A DNA stretch of 64,000 bases from Panagrolaimus kolymaensis (taxonomy: Eukaryota; Nematoda; Chromadorea; Rhabditida; Panagrolaimidae). Within the stretch, counting starts at the first letter, position 1, and every line of letters starts with the position of its first letter. This document shows, piece by piece, positions 1-12,936 of this stretch. The translations under genes were made by a program, and so were the position numbers. The DNA is taken from positions 1,674,001-1,738,000 of the forward strand of contig JAJQJQ010000041.1 of the NCBI GenBank assembly GCA_028622995.1, given 5' to 3'. A model generated the notes under the pieces. It worked only from the letters and a program-made list of their open reading frames with translations. It was not told the origin of the DNA and made no database searches.

Positions 1-3000
1 GATAAGCTAAAAGCATGGATCGAAATATCAACTTCTAAAATTTTTGTTTAAAAAAATAGCAAAACTTTTAGTTTGAAAATGAAACCTTTTTCATTTATTT
101 TGTTTTTGCGTTTTATTTAATTTTTCTTTTTTTACTTTTATCAAAGAAAAAAAAAATAAATTGTTTCATTGACTACAAATTCGAGAACGAAAAAAAATAT
201 ATACCAAATTTATTTATTACTTTTTAATTGTGAAGAAGAAAACTAATTTAAGGAAAAAGACAAAACGTTCAAGTATATTTGACAAATTTGTAATTGAGAA
301 GAAAACCAACCACCTAATTACTTCTGTCATCATAAAAAACACACAAGAAGAAGAATTGATTTGAAAGTTGGTCAAATCACAAATTGGTTCGATTGAATAA
401 AGCCAAAAAAGCTAAAATGAATGAATTGAGGTTCGAATTCGAAAAGTTTTTTCACTATCCATGTTTAAAATTTTTTTTGATTAACTAAGAGTTACAACGT
501 CTGCTTTTCCTTATACATATGTGTGAGAGGCTACATTGCGTAATTTAACCTTTTTTTTCTTTCAATCTCAATTTTTTATAATTTTCTTTTTTTTTACTTT
601 GTTGCTTGCTGTTACTTCCATAAACATTTTCATTCACCAAAAAAAGCAAAAAAATCCAGTTTTTTATTCTTGTAAATTTCTGTCTCTCTTCCTTTTTTGC
701 AAGTTATTTTTGTTTTGTTTTGTTATGCAACGGGATTCCGGAATTTTTTACTTACCATTCTTTTTTGTTTTCACAGCCACAGGAGAAAAAGTAGTTACTC
801 GGTTTTTTAAAAATAAAAGTCAATCAAATTTTTTTTACTAACACCTTCATTTTTTTCGCACCTTTTTTTACAAAAAAAAAAATATATATAATTAAAAGAC
901 TTTTTTTTAATAATGACCACGCTTGTCACTCAAACTCATAAATTTTTTGACATGTGGCCTCCAATTTTCAAAAGGTTAATAATGGGGAAACAAAATAAAA
1001 AATATGGTATGGAATAAAAAAATGACTTCAAAAAGGCGTGAAAATGATTATTAACTTTTTTGATTTATCGGGAAATATATCTCTTTTTTTGTTTGAAAAA
1101 AATTTATCGGCAGCTTTTTTACACCTTTTTTTCATTTGTGGTTTTTTCTTTTTGCGATCACCTGCTATTTTTAATTAGATTATTTTTCATTAAATTTTCT
1201 TCTTATAATTTTTTAAAAGATCAAATTTCATTTTTTTTTTATTTTAATTTTTTGATTATTCATCGACTTGCATTTTTCTAAATTACACAATCACGTTCGG
1301 AGTTTCAAAGAAAAAAAGGCACATAAAACTTAATTTCGAATTTACGAGCCTCCAACGGAATCTCAAGATCGCTGCTTTCAGGAGCAAATATTTTTCAGAA
1401 ACCGATACTTTTTTTTCAACCAAAAAACTAGAAACCTTTTTTCTCCAATAACCTTTTTTAATTTTGACTTTTAATCATAGAAAAAAAAATTACAAAAACT
1501 GAATTTTTTCTAATTAAATTTATTTCTTTTTTTGGTTGTACGCTGATGTGTTTTTTTGTTTTGATTTCTTCTTACTCTTCTTGATGTCCAAAATTTTAAT
1601 GTGTCGTAAAAAAAGTGAATTGCAACTTTGAGAGTTACGAGGCAACCAACAACGCCTACTTACTTACATATTTTTTTTCTTTTCATCAAAGTTTCAAGTT
1701 TTTCTGATTCATGACTTCTGCCATTGTTGCTGATTCATTCTCTCAACAACAAAAAAAATTGATGTTGGTATTTGGAATGTTAATTTTAAGTGATTCGTGA
1801 GAAAAAATAGGTTTAAAAAAGATTTTGGCTCGAAATTAAAAGTTGACCGTAATTTTAGAAGTTTAATTAGTTCAATTTTTCCTGATTCTCTCGTTTCATG
1901 ATTTGGCACTTTTTTTCTGCTTCTTTAGTTTTAACAATAAAATTTTTATCAACCAAAATTAATTTTACGACTGCTGTCACAAATCACTCAAAAAAAGATT
2001 TTATCTTCTTTTTTTCTTTCAAATTTTTTGACGAATTGCGCGCCGCCGTCATTTTTTAAATTTGAACATTAAAATAACTTTCTTTTAACTATTTTGGGAT
2101 GAAAAGAAAAAATCTGTGGAAAAGTGCCACATTTCATTCCGTTTTTTATACTGTAACTTTTTAATTATTTTAAAATTATGTATTCAAAACCCATTATGAA
2201 TTTTTTAAATAAAATAAAAAAAATAATTTAAACCCGTTTAAAAATTTAAAAAACCATAAACTTTAATGTTTGAATTTTAAATATTGCTTGAATAATTTTC
2301 TTTATTCTCGAGGGATAAATTACTTTTCTCTCTCTTTTTTTTCTTGCATGTATTTCCCAAAAATGCCACCTGTTTTTATTGGTGCTTTGCTTCCTTTTCT
2401 TTATCTCGCGCGGGCGTTCGCGTTGTGTCTTTTAAAAACCACCAAACAAAACAGAAAAAGAAACATTGAAATTTATTCATGCTTGAAATAACTCTTTTTA
2501 ATTTATGATTTTCTTCTTTTTCTCTTTTTTTGTTTCTTTGGTTGAAAGCTAAAAATATTTGCAATTTTTTAACATATTTTTTTCTTTTTTCTTTTGTTTT
2601 AAAAGGGTTTCATTTTCCATGGTCGTGGGTCTCCTCCATATTGATAGCGATAGCATAGCAGCAATAAATTAACACCCCGGGTGTGCTATTGCGGCTTTTC
2701 TTTCTTTTTTTTGATTGAACCAAAATTTAATGAACCGAACAAGTTTTTTTTATATATTTTGAATGTGCATCACTTCTTTTTTTTTTTATATTTTATTTTA
2801 TTTTGGTTTGGTTTCAGTTTCTGAAACATAACAACAAAAAAAGAACATTCCTATTTTTTGTTTAAACAATAAAAAAATTTGGTGTTTTACATTTTTTGAT
2901 TTTTTAATTGTAATTTGATCTGATTTTTATATTTTTTGGAAGAGCGGTTTTTTCTTTTAGGAAACTTATTTGATTTTTTTGCCATAAAAAATTATAATGA

Positions 3001-6000
3001 AAACGCATTTTTTACTAAAGTATAACTTCTTGTATTCTCTGAATCCCAAGAAAACTCAAGCTTCTCGCTATTTCAATTCCGAAATAAAAAAAGCTTTTAA
3101 AAATAAACCAAAAATAAACTCATCTCTTTTCAAGTTAATTTTTTTCTTTAATACTTCGAATTTAGAACATCAAGAAGGGAAGGGAAGCTTTTCTCCCGTC
3201 TCTCTTTTACTCCCCTGATTTAATTTCATTTTGGCCCAATTTTTTTTATTCGGGAAAAAAGCTATCAATTCCTTCCAACCTTAAAATTGGCATCTTTAAA
3301 ATCCAAAAGTTTTTTTTTGTCAGTATTGTTTTTTTTCTAAAAAATTATTTGTGACGTGATTGTTTCTTTTTTTATTTCAATAGTCAAGAAACAAAGCAAT
3401 TAAAAAACAGAGGCAAAAATGTTTTTTACACACTTTTTTTGTGGGTGCCAAAAAATTCAATCTAAAAATTGGCTCTCCTTTCTTTCTTTTTCTCGAGGCT
3501 TTTAACTTCTTTTTTGTTTGTTTTTTTTAACTTCCAAAAAGAAAAAAGTCAGCAACTCACTTTTTTTCCCACTTTTTTTGGTTATCCAAGAAGAAGACAA
3601 GAAAAAATTCCTTTAAAGTCAACGTGTATACGTAAAAAAAGTTTTTTTTTGTTGTATAAAAAACGACTCCCTTGACTCATGCATTTACGACCATTGCGGC
3701 ACTTTTCTTTTTCCTTCTTTCCTTTGGGGCTCTTCCTTATTTGAAGAAGTTGTGATGGAAAAATATAAATAAATAAATAAAGAGTGGAGGACCTTATTTT
3801 TTTAAAGAAGCATACTACTTCTAAAAAAACATCACCAAAAAAAATAAAAAGTCACAAAAAAATGTTTTCTTATTGGATAAATATTATTTTATTTTTTGTC
3901 GAGCGTCAAACATTTATTTATTTTTTTAATGGATTTTTATGGATTTTTGATTGTTGAAATATTTTTTAAAATTCTTTTTTTCCATAAACTTAAAACAAAC
4001 TTTTAAAGCCAAAAAAAGCTTCTCCACTTTATTTCTGTCTGAAAACTTTTTTTTTGTAAGCTTTAAAAACTAATCGAATTATCGCTATTATTATTTTTTT
4101 AGTTGGTAAAAGATTAAAATAAAGATTATCGGTTTTAGAACACAAAACACTGAAAAATAAAGTTTTTCGCGCATTTAAATCAAAATGCTGCGATTTTTTT
4201 CCTTTCTCCTATCGCAAAAAAAAGAAACATTTTTGACCATAAAAAAAGAGGGTTTCTTGTTTTCGAATAAGAAAAAAAAAATGCAATATAAAAAAAGAAA
4301 ATGAGGCTTATTTTCGATCTCCTCTTCTTTTTTTTTTTCTATCTCTCTGCAGGTTGTCGTCTATTGCATCCTCTTTTTTTTCTTCTGTATTGTTTGTATC
4401 TTCTTCAAAAGAAAAAAAAATATCCTGATTTTTTAAAATAAAATTTTTCGCTTTTAAATTTGCATAATCGCGTTTTTTTGTTAAATCTAAAAAGAAAAAA
4501 GTGAACAAATAGGTTTGACTTGGTTTTGATTTGTTTAAAGATTTCATAAATTTAACTAAAAAAGTTTGATTTTGATGGGTAAAAAAATTAATCTTTTGAT
4601 GAGCCAATATTTTTTATAGGAAATGTATGTGTAAAATCTTCTGATATTTTTTTAATTTTGCGAGCTTTTTTCTTTAGACGTAATTTTTCTATCAATTAAG
4701 TTACCTTTTTTAAGCCATTATTTAGATTAAATTTAAAAAAAATGCGATTATGAACATACTCGCCATTAAAATACATAGTCTCATTCATTTAAACTAAAAA
4801 AACTCTCGCAAAAGGTATAATTAATAATCCAATTTTTGAAATTTGAGAGGAAAGCGTGAATTTAATTTGAAATTTTTTTTCCGCAAAATTTGACAATATA
4901 AAAATTATAACTTTTTTTGTTGTTCTATGATCGCTTTTGACTAATGTTCATAATAAAAAGAGAATTGAGGTCATTTTGCTTTAAACCAAAAATGGTCATC
5001 ATCGAGCAGCAGATTCCCCCTAAATTTTCTCTCTTTGGTCATTCAAAAGCCGTCCGTGGACAACGACAGACTGACGACGACTGGTGGCTGTGATTTTCCC
5101 TCCAATATTTAAATATATACAAAAAAATTTAGCAGAAAACACATTTTTCGCCTAAGCTGCTTTATGGCCCAAAAAAAAAAAGTTTTCAATTATCTTAAGA
5201 AACGAGAAAACTAAAAATCAATTATTCGATTCTTTCTTTTTTTATGCAATCGAAAAACTTTGAATGAATGAAAAAAAGTTTTTTTCCTGGAAAAAATTAG
5301 TTGATTTTTTTCTTTATTGGAAGAAAGAAAATTTATTTGTATTTAAGCTTTTTGATTGTTTTACTTTTATGTTTCTTGGAGGATTAAAATTTTGTTGCTA
5401 AACTTTGCACTTTTGTATTTTTCATTTAACACTTATTTCAAGCAGAAAAGTGTCTAGTTAAAAAAACGTTTGATCTTTTTTGCAAGCTTTCTTCGACCAA
5501 GCTTAAAAAAATTTTTAAGGCCATTTTTACACTTTCTTTTTTTATAATTTCTTATTTCCGGTTAAACGCGTTCGTTTAAAACAGCCTTCCTTTTTTTTAA
5601 ACAGATTTAGAATATTACTTTTTTTTGGCTTTCTATAAACTTTTTGAATTCCAAAAAAAGATTTTTATTTTTTACGTTTAGAATTATTTTTTTATAAAGT
5701 TTCTTTTCTTCTTTTTTTGTTTCTCATCAAATATTTGCTTTTGTTTTTTTTATATTTGAGCTAAATATTTTTGAGGATTTAAAAAAAATAAATGCAACAT
5801 AAAAAAAAGCAACGGCACAGCAATTCGAGATCCTTCTCCCCAAATATTTTTTTTATAAGTTTTGTTTTTGTTTTTGGAAGTCAGGTATTATTTTTTTATT
5901 CCCTTTTTTGGAAGCTTTTGTTTGCTTTGTTATTTTTTTTTGTTGGAATTTCTATAAAAAGGCTTTTATCTGTGTCTGGGAATAGCCTTTTTTGGGCTTT

Positions 6001-6779
6001 GAAGCTTTATTTATTTTACTTTTTAGTTATTTTTTTATATTTTAAAGGCTTGAAAAAGTTTGGATAAAAATTCAGAATTCTCTACTTTTTTTTTTAATTT
6101 ATTAGTTAATTTTTATTATTACGAATTACACCAAATTTTCTTAATTTCAATTAAATCCTTTTTGCAGACATTTTTCTTTTTCTCTGTCAGAGGTTTTTTT
6201 TCTCATGTCTTTTAGACAAATAGACAGACACACTTCACTTTAAAAATGAAAGAATTACATTATTTTTTATTTATTATTTAATCAAAGTTTTAAAAATACA
6301 ATAAAAAAAACATCTCTTGCGCGATTGCAATCAGTTCTTTTTTCTTCCATCAAACAAAAAAAAAATAATAATACCGCGTTCGTTAACAAATTTTTATTTG
6401 TTTATTTTTTTATTTGTCCCGTGTTACCGATCTTGTGAAAAAAAAAGAGAAGAAATATTTGAAATCGATCCATTTTTTTCTTCCTCAAAAAATAAATTTA
6501 AAACTCCAATCATTTTTTGTTTGTTTGTTTCAGATTCAACCTCAAAAACTTTCGATCGAACAATAATTTTCCTTCATTTTTTAAAATTTATTTTTGACAT
6601 TGAAATTTGACTTTTTTTGTCTGTTTGAAAAGATCATGTCTGGAACGTAATAACCTCTTAACCATCATCCTGAATTTTTGTGTGTTTCAAAAACGTTAAA
6701 AAATATCTCAAAAGAAGATTTTTTTTAATTGTATAATATTTTTTCTTTCTTCAACTCCACTGCCAGAAAAGGAAATAAA
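1..6779. other. Gene-free T/A-rich upstream region
   Basis: This stretch is dominated by T and A homopolymers. The open frames in it are short and rich in Phe/Lys/Asn, as expected from composition alone, and none shows a recognisable motif or a credible exon chain. One compositionally balanced patch near 4992-5093 holds a 33-codon open frame and is discussed as a finding. A GC-rich near-palindrome (ACACCCCGGGTGT) lies near 2672. I see no tRNA, rRNA or transposon ends. It may be a long regulatory or intergenic region. Confidence 0.6.
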
Positions 6780-6879
6780 AAAATTGCGGACAAATGTTGG
6801 TGTTTTTTATTTTTTTGTTTTTTTAAAAATTTCAAATTTCATTTTTTTTTGTTTCAGTTTTCATCAAATAAAAATAATA

Positions 6880-7414
6880 ATGAATTTGCAATATTTTAAA
6901 CTATTTTTATTATTAATGTTTTTTGTTGAATGTGAAAATAGGAGGCATCATCGATATCGGCCTCGAAGGTATCAGCTAACTCTCTCGATAAGGTATGTTC
7001 AAGCAAATTAAAAAAAATTATTATCTCGAAAATAAAATTGTAAAATTAAGCTTTTTTTCTTTTTTGTCTCGAAACTGCCTTCTTAATTATTTTATTTTTG
7101 CATTTTTAAAATCCATAATTATAATTTTTTTTAGAAATCATAATGTCACAGAAGCTCGATTTTTCCGTTTGGTTGGCGTTGATAATACCGCAGATTTTTA
7201 TGTGGCCCCAGGAAATATATTTACTAAAACTTATGAAGTTAATCGAAAGGGTTTTTGGACATTATTTGTGGAATTTCCTAATGAACGATATGCAAAATCT
7301 CCAAGAAAAATAATATCACGTGATTCATATTCTCATTGGATTATGGAAGTATATTATTATCCTGGGTCTGTGGGATTTAGTGATTGGCATAAAATGCATG
7401 AAGATTATACTTAA
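6880..7414 (+). CDS. Small secreted protein, family not recognised
   Basis: Two exons (6880-6992 and 7135-7414) encode 130 residues. The intron begins GTATGT and ends TTTTTTAG, and joining across it keeps the frame (phase 2). The start at 6880 was chosen because it gives a hydrophobic leader (FKLFLLLMFFVEC) followed by a basic stretch (RRHHRYRPRRYQ). The mature part is rich in aromatic residues and has an N-glycosylation sequon (NVT) just after the intron. The C-terminal half (EVYYYPGSVGF, then DWHKMHEDYT) looks like a compact beta-rich domain. I do not recognise the family. It is probably a nematode-restricted extracellular protein. Confidence 0.6.
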
Positions 7415-8356
7415 TTTTTTATTATTTATGTCAAAAATCTCAATCCACTCATGGCATTTCAAAAAATTAACAAAAAAGCAAACAAACAAAAAATTTCAAT
7501 AATATTTTTCTTTCAATCTTTTTTTTAAATTCAGCAAAAAAAACTGCCCCGGTTTTGTTAAAAAAATTATTAGTTTTTTCTTTAAATTAAATATATCGCC
7601 TAGCCAACCCTAGCTGCCGCTAGTTTTTTTTTAAATAATCAAAGAGATTCAATAAATATATATGTGTTTTCTTTTTATTAATATGAAAATATTTTTTTAA
7701 CGGTCATTGATTGCATTTCTTTTTTTTTTTTGTGAATTTGTAAATAAAGTTAAACATTAAGATTTGGAAAGCAAAAATAAAAAAAACATCAACGAACTCT
7801 ATTCTCAAAAAAATGATTTTTTATTAGTTTAAAATAAATTGGTTGAAAAATCAATGACGTTCATGTTTCACAAAAAAAGCTAAGCAAAACCATAAAAATA
7901 TTTTTTGCTTTTGTCTTTCTGCAAAATATTAAATATTTTTGATCGACGAAACTTTTTTTAAAATTTATCTTTAAAAGTACAATCAAAAAAAATTCAGGTA
8001 AAAATCAATGTCCTTTTTTTCCATTGATATTGTTCTTTTCCTTTAAAAATAATTTAAAAAAAAGAAGAATCATAAAATCAGGGAGGCGTAAAAACTAAGC
8101 ACGTAGCTTGCTGATTTTTTTTTATTTGCTCGATTTGTCACCATCGAGACATCGTTGACTGATAAAAAAATTTTTTGAGGCTTCTTTCTTTAAATACACA
8201 CCTCTTTTTTAAAGATTTTCTTCTTCCATTGTTGGTATCATAAAAAACTTATTTCTTTTCTTTCTTTCATTTTTCATCGTTGTTCAATCTCAAAGTGTTT
8301 TTTTTTGTTTGCCTTTAAAGGAGCTCCATCAAAATAAAAAAATTATATAAAAAAAG
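7415..8356. other. Intergenic region, T-rich
   Basis: This is the 3' flank of the small secreted protein gene and the 5' flank of the RBR ligase gene. I see only A/T-rich sequence, including AATAAA-type signals near 7650 and 7740, and no coding potential. The sequence CTTTAAAG just before GGAGCTCC near 8318 could be an acceptor for the downstream gene. Confidence 0.5.
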
Positions 8357-9905
8357 ATGGGTACTCGTTTAAGAAATATATTTCGAAATCGTAGAAGCAA
8401 AGATTCCATTTCATCGTCTCCAGTTTCACCAGGTTTTGGCAAAATTTCTGACTTTCAATGTGTTATATGTTTTGAAAATTATTCATCTCTTGAAGGTTTT
8501 ATTTCTTGTAAACCCTTTGAATCAAATGTAACATCCCCGAAAGAACCTCATAGACTTTGCATTGATTGCATTCGAGGTCATAGTCATGCAGCAATTGATA
8601 TGAATTTAGCCCCTGGAGGAATAGGATTAAGATGTCCTGATCCAAATTGTAAAAATGTTTTGCATTTTGGTGAGTCTTTTTTTTAGTTTTTAATATGTTT
8701 AGCAAATTTTCCATAAGTGCTTAAATTGAAGGCATTTATGATTTATGAGTTACGATTTTTTTGATACTCATGTTCATAAATTTAATATTTTTGATTTCTA
8801 AAAATATATTTGAAGTTATTTTTTTTAGCTGATTTCAAATTTTATCTTAATCCCGAAGATCATGAGCAACTTGAAAAGCGAATGCAACATGAATCTGTAA
8901 CTTCTGCTTCACTCTCAGATCTTGTAACGTAAGCCTTTTCTTCCATCATTATTCTCTAACTTTAATATAATTAACTTTCAAGTTGCTCATCTTGTTCTTT
9001 GCAATCATGCGTTGATGAAGTATATTATTATTTTACATGCGAATGTGGAAGGACGCAATGTCGAAATTGTCCTCGACCATACGATGAAAATCATGAAGGA
9101 AAAGCTTGTGAAGAATTAGAACAAGAAGAAGAGCAAAATGGAAATCAAATGTAAGAGACTTCTTTATAATTTCCAAAAGGTTTACATAAATCTGAGAGTA
9201 TATTTCAGTGAATCAAAATTATCTGAAATTGTTGTACGAGTTTGTCATCGATGTAACGTGCAATATGTTAAACAAGATGGATGTAATAAAATGACGTTAG
9301 TTTTTATATTATTACTATTTGGTTAATTCCGCCACAAAAAATAGTTATAAGTCAATAATTTGCAATTTCCAAAAAAATAATTACAAGTTTCTAAAATTTT
9401 ACTTATCACTTTTTTGCATTTTAGCTGCCGATGTGGAGCAACCCAATGTTATATTTGTCGAGAAAAGGATATAAATTATGAGCATTTTTGTGATTGTGAA
9501 ACTCGACAAATACATGGGAAATGTCCAAAATGTAATAAAAGTTGTCGATTATTTGAAAATGCAGAAGAATTAGATGAAGCTAGAATGAAACAATTAATTC
9601 GTCAAGGAATTGATGAAGTTGAAAGTCATTATGAAGCTATACCAATTCCGCCACCAATGCCAATAAATAATAATAATATGGATCAACAAAAACAAGGATA
9701 TTATGAAATTTTAGTTGATGAATTATGTTCCAAATTAGCTTTAGTGGAATCCATAAATGAGATTGAAAAGGATGCATTAAGAAAATTGAAGGATGCCAAT
9801 CGACAAGAGTTAAACTTAATTCAGCAAAGATGTCAAGCATTTAGGTTAAAAGCTGAGGAAAGAGTTGACGAAATTAAAAGAATTTTGAAATCACTGGAAA
9901 CCTAG
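8357..9905 (+). CDS. RBR-type E3 ubiquitin ligase, RNF216/TRIAD3-like
   Basis: Five exons (8357-8669, 8829-8928, 8983-9150, 9209-9295, 9425-9905) join in frame to 382 residues. The order is a divergent RING1 (CVICFENY near residue 35, then CIDCIRGH), an in-between-RING region (SCSLQSC, CECGRTQCRNC) and a RING2 (VCHRCNVQYVKQDGCNKMTC, then CRCGATQCYIC). The DGCNKMTC element contains the cysteine that accepts ubiquitin as a thioester in RBR ligases. The spacing and the C-terminal CDCETRQIHGKCPKC resemble RNF216. The tail is helical and charged, probably a coiled coil. It is much shorter than mammalian RNF216 and lacks its long N-terminus, although missing upstream exons cannot be excluded. A polyadenylation signal (AATAAA) is at 10034. 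Confidence 0.88.
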
Positions 9906-10767
9906 AAGCTGAGAAGCAATTGCAGCTGAAATTAATTTTTTACTAAACATAATACTGCGGTTTTTAGCTTCGAAATTTTCTGTACAGTAACTTTGTATAT
10001 TATTTTTTGTAAAATTCTTGTTTGTTTCATTTCAATAAAAAAAAATTTTACTCATCACAATTTTTCTTTTTTATTTTTACCTGTTGAAGAAAAACTTGAC
10101 TCATTCATTGTTCATTGATAGCTGATAAAAGTTTATTGAAATTGAAGTAATGGAACTTCTTGTCTTCTTGTCCATTAAAATTAGTTTTGACGTAATAATT
10201 TTTATACTCATCTTTTTTGTTAGCTCTAAAGTTATTTTAGTGATAAGCATTTTAAAACAGCACTGAGTAGTAATAGTTGTAAAATTTCACGCTTTTATTT
10301 TTTATCTCATTTGATATGTGACGTCATAGATTTGAAAGCCAAATATCACATACATACAGTAAGAATAAATAAGTCGATTCACCTTATTTCTGCAACAGTA
10401 AAGAAAAAATAAAAGTCTGTGATGCTCACATAAAAATATCATAGGTAAATCTTAAGTTGGAGGTAAGAAGATTATTAACAAGATTTGCTTCTACTGCTTT
10501 TTTTGTTTTCACACAAACGATTCCCATTTTCCCGCGCAAAGCAAAGAAGTCTTTGAAAAATGAAACTTTTGAAACAAAAGTGCTGGGTTTGCAAACCTCA
10601 ATAATGCAAATTTTTCTCGCATGATTACTGCTTCCTTCTTTTCGTTATCCCTAGCATTTTTCACAGTTCCATTTTTTGATTCATCATTCTTTCTTTTTCT
10701 TTGTTGATTTCATCTTTCCTTTTTGCGACTAAACCAAAAAACAAGAAGAAAAAGAAAAAAGAAAAAC
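9906..10767. other. Intergenic region between RBR ligase and disordered protein
   Basis: It holds the 3' UTR of the RBR ligase (AATAAA at 10034-10039) and the presumed promoter of the next gene. The middle is of ordinary A/T-rich composition with the motif TGACGTCA near 10319, a perfect CRE/AP-1-like palindrome that could bind bZIP factors. I see no coding exon or RNA gene. Confidence 0.45.
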
Positions 10768-12053
10768 ATGAGCAGTAAGTTTTCTTTTTCTTTGCTTTGC
10801 CTTTATTTTTTGTTTAACATTTTTTTACATACATATTTTTTAGAAGATGTACGACCGACATCACCCGCAGTTGAAACAAGTAAGAAAGTTAGAAGCCGAC
10901 GACCAAGTACTAAAACCGGATCAACACATTCAAAATCAAAACAATCATCAGAAAAAATAAGAAAGCCACGTAAAGATCAACAACGTCAACAGAAGGATAA
11001 AGAACATGAACAACAACAACATCATAAGAAGAAAGAAGTTGCAAAAAAAGATTCTAAAGAAGTAGTACCAAAGAAGGATGATAAAGAAAGAAAAGAACAA
11101 GATTCACAATTGCCTACTGAATTTGAAGAAGTTAAAGCTGCTCGACGTCCTGCTGTTGCAAAGTATGTTTAATTTCTTTGAAGTTTGGGCTTTTTTCTAA
11201 GCTAAATGAAGCCATTAATGTTAAAAAGAGTTTATAAAGCTAAGACTCAACATATAACTTTTGCCACATGTTTCGACTCTGAAGCGAATTATGTTGTTTT
11301 CTTCATCATTTTTTCATGCCATGCTTAAAGACTGTTTTTACTCTAACTTGCTTATACATGACTCAACTCATCTTCTTTTTTTTCAGATCAAATCGAGTAA
11401 GACGGAAATCATTTTATCCTGATGAAACTCCATCACCGACTCCAAATGCAGCTTCAGCTGGCGTTTCACCTTCTCCAGCAATAGCAGCTTCAACTACACC
11501 TGAACCAATATTAGTCGATGCAGCTGGTGGACCACAAAATGATTCAAATGATCTTGCTTCACTTGATCGGGATTCAGCTAGTGGAAGAGTGCCTGGTGCT
11601 CCGAAAGCTTCAAGTGAAAAAGCCACTGCTGCTGGTGAAGCTCATGAAAAGGATGCTGCTATCAATGGAAAAACGCCACAAAAAGTCTCGGGCGAAGCTC
11701 TTGGAAAAACTCCACATAAGAAAGTCTCGGGTGAAGCTCTTGGAAAAGCCCCACATAAGAAAGTCTCGGGTGAAGCTCTTGGAAAGGATGCTGCTGTGAA
11801 TACTCCACAAAAAGCTTCTGGTGAAATTATTGGAAATGGTCCTGCTGCTAAAACTTCTGAAAAAGAACATTTCAATTCTACTCCAGCTTATCCTATAACA
11901 CCTGGTGGACCTCAAGCTTCAAAGAATTTAACTAAAGAAAAAGTCAAATGTGAATTTTTTATTCATGGAATGCCGAAACATAAAGTTAATTCATCAATAG
12001 TGCAAAATATTGTTGAAGGAGAACATCATCACGCGAAAAAAGAACATAAATGA
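10768..12053 (+). CDS. Disordered low-complexity protein with SGEALGK repeats
   Basis: Three exons (10768-10774, 10844-11162, 11387-12053) join in frame to 330 residues. The first exon is only 7 nt (ATG AGC A) and was chosen because it is followed by a clean GTAAGT donor; the next exon continues in frame. The N-terminal third is very basic and Gln/Lys-rich (many KK, QQ and HH runs). The middle is Ala/Pro/Ser-rich, and residues around 210-245 contain tandem copies of a KVSGEALGK-PHK unit. The C-terminus ends in a His/Lys-rich segment. No folded domain is evident. Possible roles include a chromatin- or RNA-associated scaffold, but this is inference from composition only. AATAAA lies at 12097, just past the stop. 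Confidence 0.65.
11683..11830 (+). repeat. Coding tandem repeat, about 39-42 nt unit
   Basis: Successive units encode KVSGEALGKT, KKVSGEALGKA, KKVSGEALGKD and a diverged KASGEIIGN, separated by PHK or PQK. The nucleotide units are nearly identical over the GTCTCGGG-GAAGCTCTTGGAAA core, so the expansion is recent and probably arose by slippage or unequal exchange. Confidence 0.8.
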
Positions 12054-12936
12054 ATGATTGTAATTTGTATTATTTTTTTGTAATAATTATGAAACAAATA
12101 AATATGTGTTTATTTTTGCTTTAAATAGTTTTATGTATGCTTTATAATAAACTGTGATTGATGTTTTTGGGGTTATTGTAATTCTTAATTTTTATGAAAT
12201 TTCTTTGGTTATAAATGCGATTGTTGAATGATAGGCTGGCTGTTTGCTGGAGAACATATTAGACCTAATAGCACTCTACCAATGCCAAAGTGCAATGCCT
12301 ATCATGATAGATATAACATTTAATTTAGGTCATTGATGCCAACGAAAAACTAGGAACTTTGCTCGCAATTTTCAAAGGATGTTTATTTTTGCCATAGATA
12401 GCACTTTTTGAGGCCGAAGAAAAGACACTTAATTCCATTTTCATGAGCACATTTTTAACATTGGTTTTCAAACACACGATTGTTTATTAGCGTCATGAAT
12501 CTTTATGAAAATTTACTTATTAACTATTTGATTCATACAATTTTCCATGAATCACGGCAATTATTAACACACGCAAATGACTCTTCTGTTTTTTTCCTTT
12601 GCACCACTTTCAAATGCTTTTAGCATTCGAACGTAAAAACGTTTTCAAACTTTTGTTTAATACACATTTTTTTAAACGAATAAGCTTCTTTTTTTTCAAC
12701 AACCAAAAGAATCAAAACATAAGCATTATGATGTGGTTGATGATATCCGCTGATGGCGCCAGACAGATCCGCCTTGAAAGCTTTTTATCAATTTTTTTCT
12801 CGTTAAAAAATGTTTCCATTGCTTTTTTAAATTTCAAACATTTTTTATTAAACTTACTTTGACTTGACGAGCTTGCTTTTATTTTTTTCAACGCTTTTTT
12901 CTTTATAAATTTGTCATTGACTTATAAAATTTTAGA
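12054..12936. other. Intergenic region upstream of chitinase-like gene
   Basis: The polyadenylation region of the upstream gene lies at 12097-12160. The rest shows no gene. The last bases before the next start codon are a T-rich acceptor (AAAATTTTAG at 12926-12935), which suggests trans-splicing or a 5' UTR intron. Confidence 0.45.

Noticed and set aside
536..1281. Phe-rich open frames on the plus strand
   Set aside because: They are translations of poly-T tracts, lack motifs and splice context, and similar frames occur throughout the T-rich region.
4308..4607. 99-codon Lys/Asn-rich minus-strand frame
   Set aside because: Composition mirrors local A/T runs; no domain, leader or conserved pattern.
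11414..11915. Overlapping minus-strand open frames across the SGEALGK repeats
   Set aside because: They are antisense shadows of the repeat-bearing exon and inherit its periodicity.
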